DNA of 64,000 bases from PALSA-612 sp963776375 (GCA_963776375.1 CAVZMF010000002.1:62001-126000); one strand, 5' to 3'. Positions 39,436 through 47,651 are shown, numbered from the stretch's first letter. The notes: a model not told the origin generated them from the sequence alone. Translations and numbers: made by a program.

Positions 39436-40289
39436 TCGCTCTCGAAGACGGCCAGCTCCTCCTCCGGCATCGCGTACGCGTGCTCCTCGCCGGGGAATGC
39501 CCCGCTCCGCACCTCGGCCGCGTAGGCCTCGAGCGCGTCCCTGATCTCCCGCGACAGGTTCGCGTAGCGCTTCACGAACCGGGGCAGATGCCCTTCCGTG
39601 AGTCCGAGCAGATCGTGGTAGACGAGCACCTGTCCGTCGCAGTCCGGGCCTGCACCGATGCCGATCGTCGGGATCGAGACCTCCGAGGTGATCCGCGCCG
39701 CGACGGGCGAGGGGACGGCCTCGAGGACGAGCGTGCAGCAGCCGGCGTCCTCGAGCGCGTGCGCGTCGACGACCAGGCGCCGGGCCGCATCGGCCGTGCG
39801 GCCCTGTGTCTTGAACCCGCCGAGCATGGTCGCCGACTGCGGCGTCAGGCCGATATGGCCCATCACCGGGATGCCGCTCTCGACGATCGCGCGGGCGCGC
39901 GAGGTCATCGGGCCGGCGCCCTCGAGCTTGACGATGTCGGCGCCGCCTTCCTTGACGAAGCGGATGGCGTTCCTGACCGCGTCCTCGTCGGACACCTGGT
40001 AGGAGCCGAAGGGCATGTCGCCGACGACCAGCGGCCGGCGCGCCTGCCGCGCGACCGTGCGCGTGAGGAAGAGCATCTCGTCGACCGTGACCGGGACCGT
40101 CGTGGCCTGGTGGCCGAGCACGACCATTGCGGCCGTGTCGCCGACGAGGACGATGTCGATCCCCGCGTCCTCGGCGAAGCGTGCGCCGGGCGCGTCGTAG
40201 GCGGTGACCACGACGATCTTGTCGCCGCGTTGTTTCATGGCGGCGAGCTCGGGGAGAGGCAATTTGCCGGCGGGCGGGGTCGTGGCCAT
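39432..40289 (-). CDS. panB: PanB, ketopantoate hydroxymethyltransferase
   Basis: This 285-residue enzyme adds a hydroxymethyl group from methylene-tetrahydrofolate to 2-oxoisovalerate, the first committed step to pantothenate. The family blocks are present: VVTAYDAPGARFAEDAG, VGDTAAMVVLGHQATTVPVT, GADIVKLEG, MGHIGLTPQ and GIGAGPDCDGQVLVYHDLLG. The length is typical. Its start overlaps the panC stop by one base, so it is translated as the third gene of DUF2520-panC-panB. No panD is nearby. Confidence 0.96.
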   Translation of the reverse strand: MATTPPAGKLPLPELAAMKQRGDKIVVVTAYDAPGARFAEDAGIDIVLVGDTAAMVVLGHQATTVPVTVDEMLFLTRTVARQARRPLVVGDMPFGSYQVSDEDAVRNAIRFVKEGGADIVKLEGAGPMTSRARAIVESGIPVMGHIGLTPQSATMLGGFKTQGRTADAARRLVVDAHALEDAGCCTLVLEAVPSPVAARITSEVSIPTIGIGAGPDCDGQVLVYHDLLGLTEGHLPRFVKRYANLSREIRDALEAYAAEVRSGAFPGEEHAYAMPEEELAVFESD

Positions 40290-41062
40290 TACTCGGCTCC
40301 TTCCGTGAGGACGACGTTGTCGATCAGGCGGGTGCCGCCGATGCGGATCGCGGCGGCGAGGACGGGCGGGTCGAACGGTGCGATCTCGACGTAGTCGACG
40401 TCGACGCCGTTCAGCAGGCGCCGCGCCTCGGCCGGGTCGCGGGTGGCGAGAGCGCGCGGCAGCGCGGATGCGAGCCGGCGCTCCTCGGGGGAGAGCAGTG
40501 CGTTGCGCGACGAGAGCGCGAGCCCGTTCTCGTCGCGGACGGTGGGGACGACGCGGAGGTCGAGCTCGAGGTCGAGGTCGCGGACCATCCGGCGGACGAC
40601 CTCGACCTGCTGCGCGTCCTTCTGCCCGAAGTAGGCGGCGTCGGGGCGGACGATGTTGAAGAGCTTGCAGCAGACGGTGGCGACGGCACGGAAGTGGCCC
40701 GGCCGGAACTCACCCTCCAGGATCGCGCCGAGCTCGGTGACCTCGATCCAGGTCTGGAAGCCGTGGGGGTACATCTCCTCGACCGGCGGCGCGAACAGGA
40801 GGTCGACGCCGGCCTCGGCGGCGACCCCGGCATCGCGCGTCTCGTCCCGTGGGTAGCGGGCGAGGTCGGTCGTCTCGCCGAACTGGGCCGGGTTGACGAA
40901 CAGGCTCGCGACGACGAGGTCGCACTCTTCGCGGCTGGCGCGCAGGAGGGCGAGGTGGCCCTCGTGGAGCGCGCCCATCGTCGGGACGAGACCGATTCTC
41001 GCCTCCCCGCGGGCGGGCTCGAGCGCCGCGCGCACCTCGGAGATCGTGCGGAGCGTCCTCAC
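40289..41062 (-). CDS. panC: PanC, pantothenate synthetase
   Basis: This enzyme condenses pantoate and beta-alanine with ATP. It has PTMGALHEGHLALLR (HxGH), VVASLFVNPAQF, FRAVATVCCKLFNIVRPDAAYFGQK(D)AQQ in segments, and ALSSRNALLSPEER near the KMSKS-like loop. The 257 residues are slightly shorter than the common 275-290, with a trimmed C-terminal domain. Its start overlaps the DUF2520 stop by 4 nt (ATGA or equivalent) and its end abuts panB. Confidence 0.95.
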   Translation of the reverse strand: MRTLRTISEVRAALEPARGEARIGLVPTMGALHEGHLALLRASREECDLVVASLFVNPAQFGETTDLARYPRDETRDAGVAAEAGVDLLFAPPVEEMYPHGFQTWIEVTELGAILEGEFRPGHFRAVATVCCKLFNIVRPDAAYFGQKDAQQVEVVRRMVRDLDLELDLRVVPTVRDENGLALSSRNALLSPEERRLASALPRALATRDPAEARRLLNGVDVDYVEIAPFDPPVLAAAIRIGGTRLIDNVVLTEGAE

Positions 41063-41721
41063 GTGGCCGTCGCCTCCGCAAGCGCGCGGTAGAGAGGCTC
41101 GAGCTCGGGCCTCTGCGCGCGAATCATGGCGAGGTGCGCGTCCATGGTCGTCCAGTCGCCGCGCGAGATCGGCCCGGTCAGCTCGAAGCCGTTCTCGATC
41201 GTGCGCTTCATCAGCGGCTCCAGACCCGCCGGCGGAGCGCCCGCGAGCTCGAACAGGGCCACGGCCGCCTGGTGGAGCGTGACGAGGTAGCCGCTCGCGA
41301 ACATCGCCCCGGCGTGGTAGAGAACGCGCCGGGCGTCGTCGAGTTCGAAGGCCTGCAGCCCCAGCGTGCCGGCGAGCCAGAAGCCGCGCTCACGGGCCTC
41401 GTCCGTCTCGGCGGTGACTGCGCCGAAGGCGCCGTCGAGCTGCTCGGGGCCTCGCCATTTGACCAGCGTCTGCAGTGGATGGACGGAGAAGCGCCGCTCG
41501 TGAGGATCGAGCGCGGCGAGCGGCGTGGCGCCGCTGACGTGGCAGATCCAGGGGCCGGGCTCGATGCGCTGCGCGATGTCCACGATCGCGCGGTCGGGCA
41601 CGCAGAGCACGATCAGCTCGGCGTCGTGCTCGAGCAGGCTGACGCCGCGCTGGCGCAGGCGGGCGCTGACGGTCGAGCCCGACCGGCCGGTGGCCCCGAT
41701 GACGGTGACGCTCTCGAACAT
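41059..41721 (-). CDS. Rossmann-like / DUF2520 oxidoreductase of the pan cluster
   Basis: The product is 220 residues. An N-terminal NADP-binding Rossmann fold (VTVIGATGRSGSTVSARLRQ, ELIVLCVPDRAI, WICHVSGATPLAAL) is followed by the helical DUF2520 domain (RVLYHAGAMFASGYLVTLH, PLMKRTIENGFELTG). These proteins are related to ketopantoate and pyrroline carboxylate reductases. Because it leads the panC-panB operon with a 4-nt overlap, a ketopantoate reductase role (the otherwise missing PanE step) is a reasonable inference. I chose ATG 41721, eleven codons inside the longest frame, because the Rossmann strand begins there. Confidence 0.82.
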   Translation of the reverse strand: MFESVTVIGATGRSGSTVSARLRQRGVSLLEHDAELIVLCVPDRAIVDIAQRIEPGPWICHVSGATPLAALDPHERRFSVHPLQTLVKWRGPEQLDGAFGAVTAETDEARERGFWLAGTLGLQAFELDDARRVLYHAGAMFASGYLVTLHQAAVALFELAGAPPAGLEPLMKRTIENGFELTGPISRGDWTTMDAHLAMIRAQRPELEPLYRALAEATAT

Positions 41722-41917
41722 GCTGGCTCCAGTTCCGTAGCGGATACCGGGCACCGCGAAGTCTATCCACCGGTAGGGGCTCTGGCCCGTGCGCGGCTTC
41801 GCTACCGTGCCCGCCTTGCACGCCTGCGGCTGGGGGGTCGAGGCGAGCTTGCGTGGGCTCGCTCGTTCGGGTGCGTCTGTTCAAGGACGTGCTGCGCCGT
41901 GCCGAGAAAGGGGCGCA

Positions 41918-43099
41918 GTGGTCCGCCTCGCCGTCGTCGCTGCCGCCGTCGCCGCTCTTGTGGTGCCGGGTGCGGCCCAGGCTTCGCCGGGCATGTCCGT
42001 GGGCGCCGCCGAGGACTCGGCCAAGGCGCCGTCGCTCGCCGTCGCGAAGGCGAAGATGGACCTCGCGAAGCTGGCGGGCCTGGAGGCGATCCGCATCACC
42101 GCCCAGTGGCGGACGGGCAAGACAGCCCCCACCCCGGGCGAGCTCACCGGCCTCCAGAACGCCGTCGGCGCCGCCGACCTCGACGGGATCACTGTCTACC
42201 TCTCCGTCTACCCGTACGGCAGCTCGGTCACCCCGCTGACGGCCGCCGCCCGCGCCGACTTCGTCTCGTACGCCACGGCGCTGGCCAGGGCGCTGCCGAC
42301 GGTGCAGCGGTTCATCGTCGGCAACGAGCCGAACCTGAACCGCTTCTGGATGCCGCAGTTCTCGAGCCGAGGCGTCGACGTCGCGGCGCCGGCCTACGAG
42401 GCCATGCTCGCGCAGACGTACGACGCGCTCAAGGCGGTGTCGCCGTCGATCACAGTCATCGGGGGCGCTGTCTCCCCGCGCGGGAACGACTCGGTCATGT
42501 CGCGGAAGCACTCGCCGACGACGTTCATCCGCGACCTCGGCCTTGCCTACCGGCGCAGCGGACGGACGCGGCCGATCATGGACGCGTTCTCGCTCCACCC
42601 CTACCTGGACAACTCGAGCGTGCCGCCGAGCTTTGCGCACCCGCGGACGACGACGATCTCGCTCGCCGACTACCCGAAGCTCGTCGCGCTGCTCGGAAAG
42701 GCGTTCGACGGGACGGCCCAGACCGGCTCCGCGCTCCCGATCGTCTACGACGAGTTCGGCGTCCAGTCGAAGATCCCCTCGCGCAAGACGACGGTCTACA
42801 CGGGCCTCGCCCCGCGGTCCGACCGCCCGGTCAGCGAGGCGATCCAGGGCGAGTACTACGCGGAGGCGCTCGCGCTCGCCGCCTGCGAGCCCACCGTCAC
42901 CGCCCTGCTCATCTTCCACGTGAGCGACGAGCCGAACCTCGATCGCTGGCAGTCCGGCCTCTTCTACGCGGACAACACGCCGAAGTCGAGCCTCCCGGTC
43001 GTGCAGCGCGCGATCCGGACGCTGAGCGCCGCCCGCTCGCCGAACTGCACCGCCGCCGGCATCCGGGCCTTCGCGGCGCACTCGGCCGAGCACCGCTGA
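41918..43099 (+). CDS. Secreted TIM-barrel glycoside hydrolase-like protein
   Basis: The product is 393 residues. GTG 41918 has AAAGGGG upstream and starts a signal peptide (RLAVVAAAVAALVVPGAAQA). The fold looks like a clan GH-A barrel: EAIRITAQWRTGK, TVYLSVYPYG, FIVGNEPNLNRFW (acid/base Glu near residue 136), MDAFSLHPYLD, PIVYDEFGVQSK (nucleophile Glu near 279), and LLIFHVSDEPNLDRWQSGLF. The two Glu residues at strand ends fit a retaining glycosidase. The substrate is unknown. The 196 bp upstream, shared with the divergent DUF2520 gene, show no clear promoter. Confidence 0.72.
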   Translation: MVRLAVVAAAVAALVVPGAAQASPGMSVGAAEDSAKAPSLAVAKAKMDLAKLAGLEAIRITAQWRTGKTAPTPGELTGLQNAVGAADLDGITVYLSVYPYGSSVTPLTAAARADFVSYATALARALPTVQRFIVGNEPNLNRFWMPQFSSRGVDVAAPAYEAMLAQTYDALKAVSPSITVIGGAVSPRGNDSVMSRKHSPTTFIRDLGLAYRRSGRTRPIMDAFSLHPYLDNSSVPPSFAHPRTTTISLADYPKLVALLGKAFDGTAQTGSALPIVYDEFGVQSKIPSRKTTVYTGLAPRSDRPVSEAIQGEYYAEALALAACEPTVTALLIFHVSDEPNLDRWQSGLFYADNTPKSSLPVVQRAIRTLSAARSPNCTAAGIRAFAAHSAEHR

Positions 43100-43115
43100 C
43101 CGTCGACGCGGCGAC

Positions 43116-43121
43116 TAGACT
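43116..43121 (+). promoter_or_regulatory. Leaderless -10 box (TAGACT) of FmdB-like gene
   Basis: TAGACT is 6 nt before GTG 43128. This favours 43128 over the in-frame GTG at 43122. Confidence 0.5.
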
Positions 43122-43127
43122 GTGCGC

Positions 43128-43346
43128 GTGCCGATCTACGAGTACGTCTGCATGACGTGCGAGTCGCACTTCGAGGAGCTCGTCCGCGGCGACGAGCACC
43201 CGGCCTGCCCCGACTGCGGCGCGGAGAAGGTGGCGCGGCAGTTCTCCGTCTTCGCCACCAAGGGCGAGGCCCCGCAGCCGAGCCTTCGCGGGGCGACGGG
43301 CGGCGGGGGCGGTTGCTGCGGCGGCTCCTGCGGCTGCCGCCACTAG
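43128..43346 (+). CDS. FmdB-family zinc-ribbon protein
   Basis: This 72-residue protein begins VPIYEYVCMTCESHFEEL and continues HPACPDCGAEKVARQFSVF. The two CxxC pairs form the zinc ribbon of the FmdB/CxxC_CxxC_SSSS family (putative regulatory protein). A Gly/Cys-rich tail (GGGGGCCGGSCGCRH) adds more potential metal ligands. Expression is probably leaderless. No partner gene is evident. Confidence 0.88.
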   Translation: MPIYEYVCMTCESHFEELVRGDEHPACPDCGAEKVARQFSVFATKGEAPQPSLRGATGGGGGCCGGSCGCRH

Positions 43347-43413
43347 AGAAACCGCTTCGGTTGTCTCTGGACGCGGGATTGAGTCCGGCCGGCCTCGTGT
43401 CGATACCGGCCGC

Positions 43414-44115
43414 ATGTCCATGCTCGCCACCTTCGTGCAGGTCGAGCCTGCGCTGCTCGAGCGGATGAAGGCGGATCCGTCGGTCGCCGAAGGGCTCTTC
43501 ATGCCCGAGCTCCCCGCGATCTTCGACCCCGAGCAGATGCGGGAGGCGGTGCTGGACCGCGGGCCGCAGCTCCTGGCAGGCGCGATGGACCTGCACCCCG
43601 AGCTGCGAGCGCAGATCGAGCAGAGCCTGGGCCGGACGCAGGAAGCGCTGCGGAGCGGCGAGGGCGGCGACGCGCTGTTCGCGCTGATGCAGCAGCGGCT
43701 CGGCGAGCGACCCGCCGGGACGGCCGAGGGCGCCGACGCCGAGCTCTCGCTGGACAAGGCCTGGCACGGCGTCCACTACGTGCTCTGCGGAGCGGTCGAG
43801 CCGGGCGACTCGCTGCTCAGCCAGGCGGTGCTCGGCGGGACCGAGGTCGGCGAGGACTTCTCGGGCTACGGGCCTGCGCGCTGCTTCACGCCCGGGCAGG
43901 TCGCCGAGCTGGCCGGCGCGCTCGGCGATCCGCAGGTGGAGCAGGATGCCTCCGACCGCTACGACCCGGAGCGCATGACCGAGCTCGGCATCTACCCGTT
44001 CGGCTGGGACGAGGAAGACAACCGCGAGTGGATCTTCGACGCTTTCCACGAGCTGCGCGACTTCTACGACGGCGCGGCTACCCGCGGGCGTGCCGTCGTG
44101 ACCTGCCTCGTCTAG
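43414..44115 (+). CDS. DUF1877 family (YfbM-like) protein
   Basis: The product is 233 residues, soluble and acidic. The diagnostic block is LSLDKAWHGVHYVLCGAVEPG, followed by QAVLGGTEVGEDFSGYGPAR and later YDPERMTELGIYPFGW. DUF1877/YfbM proteins are widespread and uncharacterised; some lie in toxin-immunity or polymorphic contexts. It is transcribed alone between the FmdB-like gene and the sigma factor. No signal peptide. Confidence 0.82.
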   Translation: MSMLATFVQVEPALLERMKADPSVAEGLFMPELPAIFDPEQMREAVLDRGPQLLAGAMDLHPELRAQIEQSLGRTQEALRSGEGGDALFALMQQRLGERPAGTAEGADAELSLDKAWHGVHYVLCGAVEPGDSLLSQAVLGGTEVGEDFSGYGPARCFTPGQVAELAGALGDPQVEQDASDRYDPERMTELGIYPFGWDEEDNREWIFDAFHELRDFYDGAATRGRAVVTCLV

Positions 44116-44161
44116 TCGCGGCCGCGTAACAAGCAGGTTGCCGGCGGCGATATAGCCTGTG

Positions 44162-44701
44162 ATGGCGCTGCCGACCGACGCCGATCTCCTCGCCGCCGCC
44201 CGCACCGACGCGTCGGCGTTCCGGGCTTTCTACGAGCGGTACGCGGAGCGCGTCCATGTCTACCACCTCCGCCGCACGCAAGAGCGCGACGCGGCCTACG
44301 ACCTCACCGCCGAGACATTCGCCCGGGCCTGGCTGGCCCGCGGGCGCTTCCGCGACCGGCGCGGAGGCAGCGCCGCGCCGTGGCTGTTCGCCATCGCGCG
44401 CAACGTCCTCGTGGACTCCGTCCGCCGTCGCCGGCTCGAGCGGAGCGCCTGCGAGCGGCTCGGCATCCTCGTCGAGGCGTCGTCCGAGCCCGACGAGACC
44501 TGGCTGGACGGCCTCGGCGAGACGCTCGACGACCTGCCGTCGGGCCAGGCCGACGCGATCCGGCTCCGGGTCATCGACGAGCTCGAGTACGACGAGGTCG
44601 CCCGCGAGCTGGGCACGACGGAGGCCGCGGCCCGGGTGCGCGTCCACCGTGGCCTGTCCGCTCTCCGACACCGACTACGCGAACGACTGGAGGCTTCATG
44701 A
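44162..44701 (+). CDS. ECF-type RNA polymerase sigma factor
   Basis: The product is 179 residues. Region 2 reads FRAFYERYAERVHVYHLRR and DLTAETFARAWLARGRF with WLFAIARNVLVDSVRRR. Region 4 reads LDDLPSGQADAIRLRVIDEL and YDEVARELGTTEAAARVRVHRGLS. It has no C-terminal extension. A TATAGC/TAGCCT box lies a few nucleotides upstream, so the transcript is nearly leaderless; GTG 44159 is an alternative start. Its stop overlaps the start of the following membrane protein (ATGA), the usual layout for a sigma and its antagonist. Confidence 0.9.
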   Translation: MALPTDADLLAAARTDASAFRAFYERYAERVHVYHLRRTQERDAAYDLTAETFARAWLARGRFRDRRGGSAAPWLFAIARNVLVDSVRRRRLERSACERLGILVEASSEPDETWLDGLGETLDDLPSGQADAIRLRVIDELEYDEVARELGTTEAAARVRVHRGLSALRHRLRERLEAS

Positions 44702-45183
44702 CCGCTTCGCCCTCTCCCCGGCTGACCGGCCTCGGCGACGAGCTCGAGCGTGCCTGCGCCGCAGACTTGACGAGACGGCCGCGCCGGCGCACCCGGCGCA
44801 TGGTGCTCGTGGCTGCCGCCGTTGCGGTGATCCTCGGCGCCGCGGCCGCGATCGCGGCCGACCAGCTTTCCACCTCCGACGTGGCGAACAGCCTCCCAGC
44901 GGGCACCGCCGCGCTGATCGGCACCGACCCCACGTGCACGGTGGTGAAGCAAGACATCGAGTACCACTGCACCCTGGCGAGGCCCCCGGCGCCCGAGGTG
45001 TCGGACTGGAAGAGCACCGTGGAGCCAACTGTCGACGCGACGAAGCACGTCAACGGCGGCTGCCGCAGCGTCAGTTCGGACGGCCGGGAATGGGAGTGCT
45101 ACCTCGGCCGCGCTGCGGTCGACCAGAAGATCGTGAGCGAGGGCTTCCTCGGCCAGTACGCGCCTGCCCCCGGCCACGGGTAG
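44698..45183 (+). CDS. Putative membrane anti-sigma partner with four external Cys
   Basis: The product is 161 residues. A basic cytoplasmic N-terminus of about 35 residues (ERACAADLTRRPRRRTRR) is followed by one transmembrane segment (MVLVAAAVAVILGAAAAIAA) and an external domain with four cysteines (DPTCTVV, EYHCTLA, GGCRSV, WECYLG). The coupled position after the sigma gene suggests control of it. However, the N-terminal part is too short for a standard anti-sigma zinc domain, so it may instead be a regulated target. The Cys pairs could form disulfides. Confidence 0.65.
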   Translation: MTASPSPRLTGLGDELERACAADLTRRPRRRTRRMVLVAAAVAVILGAAAAIAADQLSTSDVANSLPAGTAALIGTDPTCTVVKQDIEYHCTLARPPAPEVSDWKSTVEPTVDATKHVNGGCRSVSSDGREWECYLGRAAVDQKIVSEGFLGQYAPAPGHG

Positions 45184-45224
45184 CCGTTCGCATCCGTCCG
45201 CGTGGGCGCCTAGACTCGGGCTCG

Positions 45225-45900
45225 ATGGACGAGAGGCTGGCGCGGCTCGAACAACTGCAGCAGGAGGCCTCGGGATGCACCCGCTGCCGGCTCGCCGAGG
45301 GGCGGACGCAGGTCGTGTTCGGCGTCGGCAACCCGGACGCGGAGCTGATGTTCGTCGGCGAGGCCCCGGGGTTCCACGAGGACAAGCAGGGCTTTCCGTT
45401 CGTCGGCCAGGCGGGCAAGCTGCTCGACAAGCTGCTCGAGCGGCATCGGGCTCACCCGTGCGGACGTCTACATCGCCAACGTCTTGAAGTGCCGGCCGCC
45501 GGGCAACCGCGACCCGATGCCCGACGAGATCGAGCTGTGCGAGGGCTACCTGTTCCGGCAGATCGAGTCGATCGAGCCCAAGCTGGTTGCGACCCTCGGG
45601 AACTTCGCCACCAAGCTCCTCTCCGGCAAGCCGCTCGGCATCACGCGCGTCCACGGCCAGGAGCAGGAGGTCACGCTCGGCGGCCGCAGCGTGCTGCTCT
45701 ACCCGCTCTACCATCCGGCCGCCGCGCTGTACACGCCGAAGATGCTCGAGGTGCTGGAGGAGGACTTCCGCCGGATCCCCGGCCTGATCAGCCGCGTCCT
45801 CCTAGCGGGGGAGCCTGAGCCGGCGCCGAGCCGCGACCACCCGGAGCTGGCGATGGCCACGCCGGTGACCGAACCGGCAGTGCAGCTCGGGCTTTTCTAG
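45225..45900 (+). CDS. Uracil-DNA glycosylase, family 4 (one frameshift)
   Basis: This is the Fe-S family 4/UdgA type that excises uracil from DNA. The joined product is about 224 residues: SGCTRCRLAEGRTQVVFG, motif A GEAPGFHEDKQGFPFVGQAG, LKCRPPGNRDP and IELCEGYL (cluster cysteines), LVATLGNFATKLL, and motif B YPLYHPAAALY. One extra base near 45444 shifts the frame (LLER to IGLTRADVYIANV). Both sides are intact, so it is probably a consensus error. TAGACT at 45211-45216 lies 8 nt before the ATG. Confidence 0.9.
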
Positions 45901-45959
45901 CCCTGCTCGACCACGTTCTCTGGATCGGCGGTAGCGCCGGGCGCCGGGAAGTCGACCGC

Positions 45960-45965
45960 TAGCGT
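45960..45965 (+). promoter_or_regulatory. Leaderless -10 box (TAGCGT) of tsaE
   Basis: TAGCGT followed by 6 nt and ATG 45972, with no ribosome site. It would begin the tsaE-tsaB-rimI-tsaD transcript. Confidence 0.5.
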
Positions 45966-45971
45966 CAGGGC

Positions 45972-46394
45972 ATGGTCAGCGCGTCCCCGGACGAGACAGA
46001 GGACATCGCGGCCCGGCTCGCCGTCCGGCTCGTTCCCGGCGACGTCGTCTACGTCTCCGGCGAGCTCGGCAGCGGCAAGACGACGTTCGTCCGCGGCGCG
46101 TGCCGAGCGCTCGGCGTGGAGGGGCTCGTGACCAGCCCGACGTACACGGTCGGCCACCGCTACGACGGCGTGTCGCATCTCGACCTCTACCGCTTCGAGC
46201 AGCTCACCGACGCCGACTGGGGCGCGCTCGAGCCCTACTTCGCCGACGCGATCGTCTTCGTCGAGTGGCCCGAGCGGGCAGGCGGCAGGCTGCCCCCACC
46301 GCGCGTGACCGTCACGCTTGGGCACGTCGACGAGGAACACCGGTCAATCGAGTTCGAGGCCCGGGAGGCGGATCTGCTCGCCGGGCTAATCTGA
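45972..46394 (+). CDS. tsaE: TsaE, tRNA t6A biosynthesis ATPase
   Basis: This 140-residue P-loop ATPase drives the TsaB-TsaD complex during t6A modification of ANN-decoding tRNAs. Walker A GELGSGKTT spans residues 30-38. TSPTYTVGHRYDG and HLDLYRFEQLTDADW are the family's other hallmarks, followed by VFVEWPERAGG. It is the first gene of the t6A cluster, 5 nt ahead of tsaB. Confidence 0.95.
   Translation: MVSASPDETEDIAARLAVRLVPGDVVYVSGELGSGKTTFVRGACRALGVEGLVTSPTYTVGHRYDGVSHLDLYRFEQLTDADWGALEPYFADAIVFVEWPERAGGRLPPPRVTVTLGHVDEEHRSIEFEAREADLLAGLI
46387..46392 (+). promoter_or_regulatory. Leaderless -10 box (TAATCT) of tsaB
   Basis: TAATCT overlaps the tsaE 3' end and lies 7 nt before ATG 46400, giving tsaB a possible second start point within the cluster. 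Confidence 0.4.
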
Positions 46395-46399
46395 GGCGC

Positions 46400-47008
46400 A
46401 TGCGCCGGGGGCTCGTTCTCGCCTTCGATACCGCCACGCCGATCGCCACGTCTGCGCTGCTGCGGGACGGCGAGGTGCTCGGCGAGCGCTCATCGCGCGC
46501 GTCGGCCGTTCTCGCCGACGCCGACCGGCTGCTGCGGGAGGCCGGCCTCGCGCCCGCCGACCTGGACCTGCTCGTCGTCGGCACCGGCCCCGGGAGCTTC
46601 ACGGGCATCCGCATCGGCCTCGCCGCGGCGCGCGGCCTCGCGCTTGCGCTGGGCATCCCCGTCGCCGGCGTCTCGACGCTCGACGCGCTGGCCGCGGGAG
46701 CGCCGGGCGGCACGTTGCCGGTGATCGATGCGCAGCGCCGCGAGATCTTCACCGTCCGCGACGGTGTGCCCGTGGCCGTCCGTCCCGCCGAGCTCGACGT
46801 CGAGCCGGGCGCGCTCCTCGTCGGCGACGGTGCCGTCCGCTACCGGCCACAGCTCGAAGCCGCAGGCGCCGAGATCCCGCCGGACCACGACCTCGTCCAC
46901 GTGCCCCGTGCGCGCTTCCACGCTCAGCTCGCGGGCGAGCCCGGCGACGGCGACCTGGTCGAACCGATCTACGTCCGCCTTCCCGACGCCGAGAAGGCCG
47001 CCGCATGA
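46400..47008 (+). CDS. tsaB: TsaB, tRNA t6A biosynthesis scaffold
   Basis: The product is 202 residues of the ASKHA fold. It has LAFDTATPIATSALL, GTGPGSFTGIRIGLAAARGLA (the TsaB hallmark) and LPVIDAQRREIF. TsaB is the inactive paralogue that dimerises with TsaD. The length is slightly short but complete. It is followed by 175 bp of repeats and then rimI. Confidence 0.94.
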   Translation: MRRGLVLAFDTATPIATSALLRDGEVLGERSSRASAVLADADRLLREAGLAPADLDLLVVGTGPGSFTGIRIGLAAARGLALALGIPVAGVSTLDALAAGAPGGTLPVIDAQRREIFTVRDGVPVAVRPAELDVEPGALLVGDGAVRYRPQLEAAGAEIPPDHDLVHVPRARFHAQLAGEPGDGDLVEPIYVRLPDAEKAAA

Positions 47009-47146
47009 GCGTAGGCTTGACGGAGCTCACCACGGGCGTAGGCTCGACGGAGCCCGCGAGAAGCGCAGGTGCCAGCTTTGCTGGCGCCGGAGCGGCGGCG
47101 GAGCGGAGGCGTCGGCTTTGCCGGCGCCGGGAGCGGGCATGAGCCA
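47009..47146. repeat. REP-like hairpin repeat block
   Basis: Two near-identical 18-nt units (GCGTAGGCTYGACGGAGC) lie at about 47010-47060. Two 40-bp units follow (47067-47106, 47107-47146), each holding a 9-bp hairpin with TTT loop (GGTGCCAGC/GCTGGCGCC and GGCGTCGGC/GCCGGCGCC). A related copy on the opposite strand is at about 55103-55160. This looks like a dispersed palindromic repeat family. Confidence 0.65.
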
Positions 47147-47168
47147 AGTAACAGACTGTTACTTGGCT
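47142..47168. repeat. Perfect 27-nt palindrome between tsaB and rimI
   Basis: AGCCAAGTAACAG, a single A, then CTGTTACTTGGCT: 13-bp perfect arms. The base composition is far more AT-rich than its surroundings. It lies 15 nt before the rimI ATG. It could be an operator, a processing hairpin or the end of a repeat element. Confidence 0.7.
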
Positions 47169-47182
47169 GGTTCGAGGGTCGC

Positions 47183-47651
47183 ATGAGCACGACGCGCGGG
47201 CTCGATATCCAGCGGCTCGGACTCGAGCGACGTGAGCGCGATCGAGAAGATCGAGCAGCGTTCGATGCCCGCACCGTGGTCGCGGATGATGTTCGTCAGC
47301 GAGATCGTCAAGGCCACGTCGATCTGTCTGGGCGCCTTCGTCGACGACGCCCTGGTCGGCTACGTGATCGTCTCCCGCTACGTCGACGCCTGGCACGTGA
47401 TGAACCTCGTCGTCATTCCCGAGCATCGACGCGAGGGGATCGCCACGCGCCTGCTCGGAGCGCTCTTCGACCTCACGGCCGACGACGACCGGCGGGGCTT
47501 CACGCTCGAGGTGCGGGTGTCGAACGACGCCGCCATCGAGCTCTACGAGGGCCTCGGCTTCACGTCCCAGGGCATTCGCCGCGGCTACTACACGGACAAT
47601 CGCGAGGACGCACTGATCATGTGGAGGGAGCCCGTCGACCCGTCGCGATGA
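47183..47651 (+). CDS. rimI: RimI-like N-acetyltransferase (one frameshift)
   Basis: The joined product is about 155 residues. It starts MSTTRGLDIQRLGLE at 47183, then one indel near 47225, then DVSAIEKIEQRSMPAPWSRMMF. The GNAT core is clear: YVIVSRYVDAWHVMNLVVIP, RREGIATRLLGALF (acetyl-CoA loop), LEVRVSNDAAIELYEGLGF. RimI acetylates the N-terminal Ala of ribosomal protein S18 and commonly sits between tsaB and tsaD, as here. Without the frame correction, the gene would start at GTG 47232. The stop overlaps the tsaD ATG (ATGA). Confidence 0.88.

Noticed and set aside
47005..47140. Short open frame starting on the tsaB stop (ATGAGCGTAGG...)
   Set aside because: It translates the REP-like repeats and has no conserved features.
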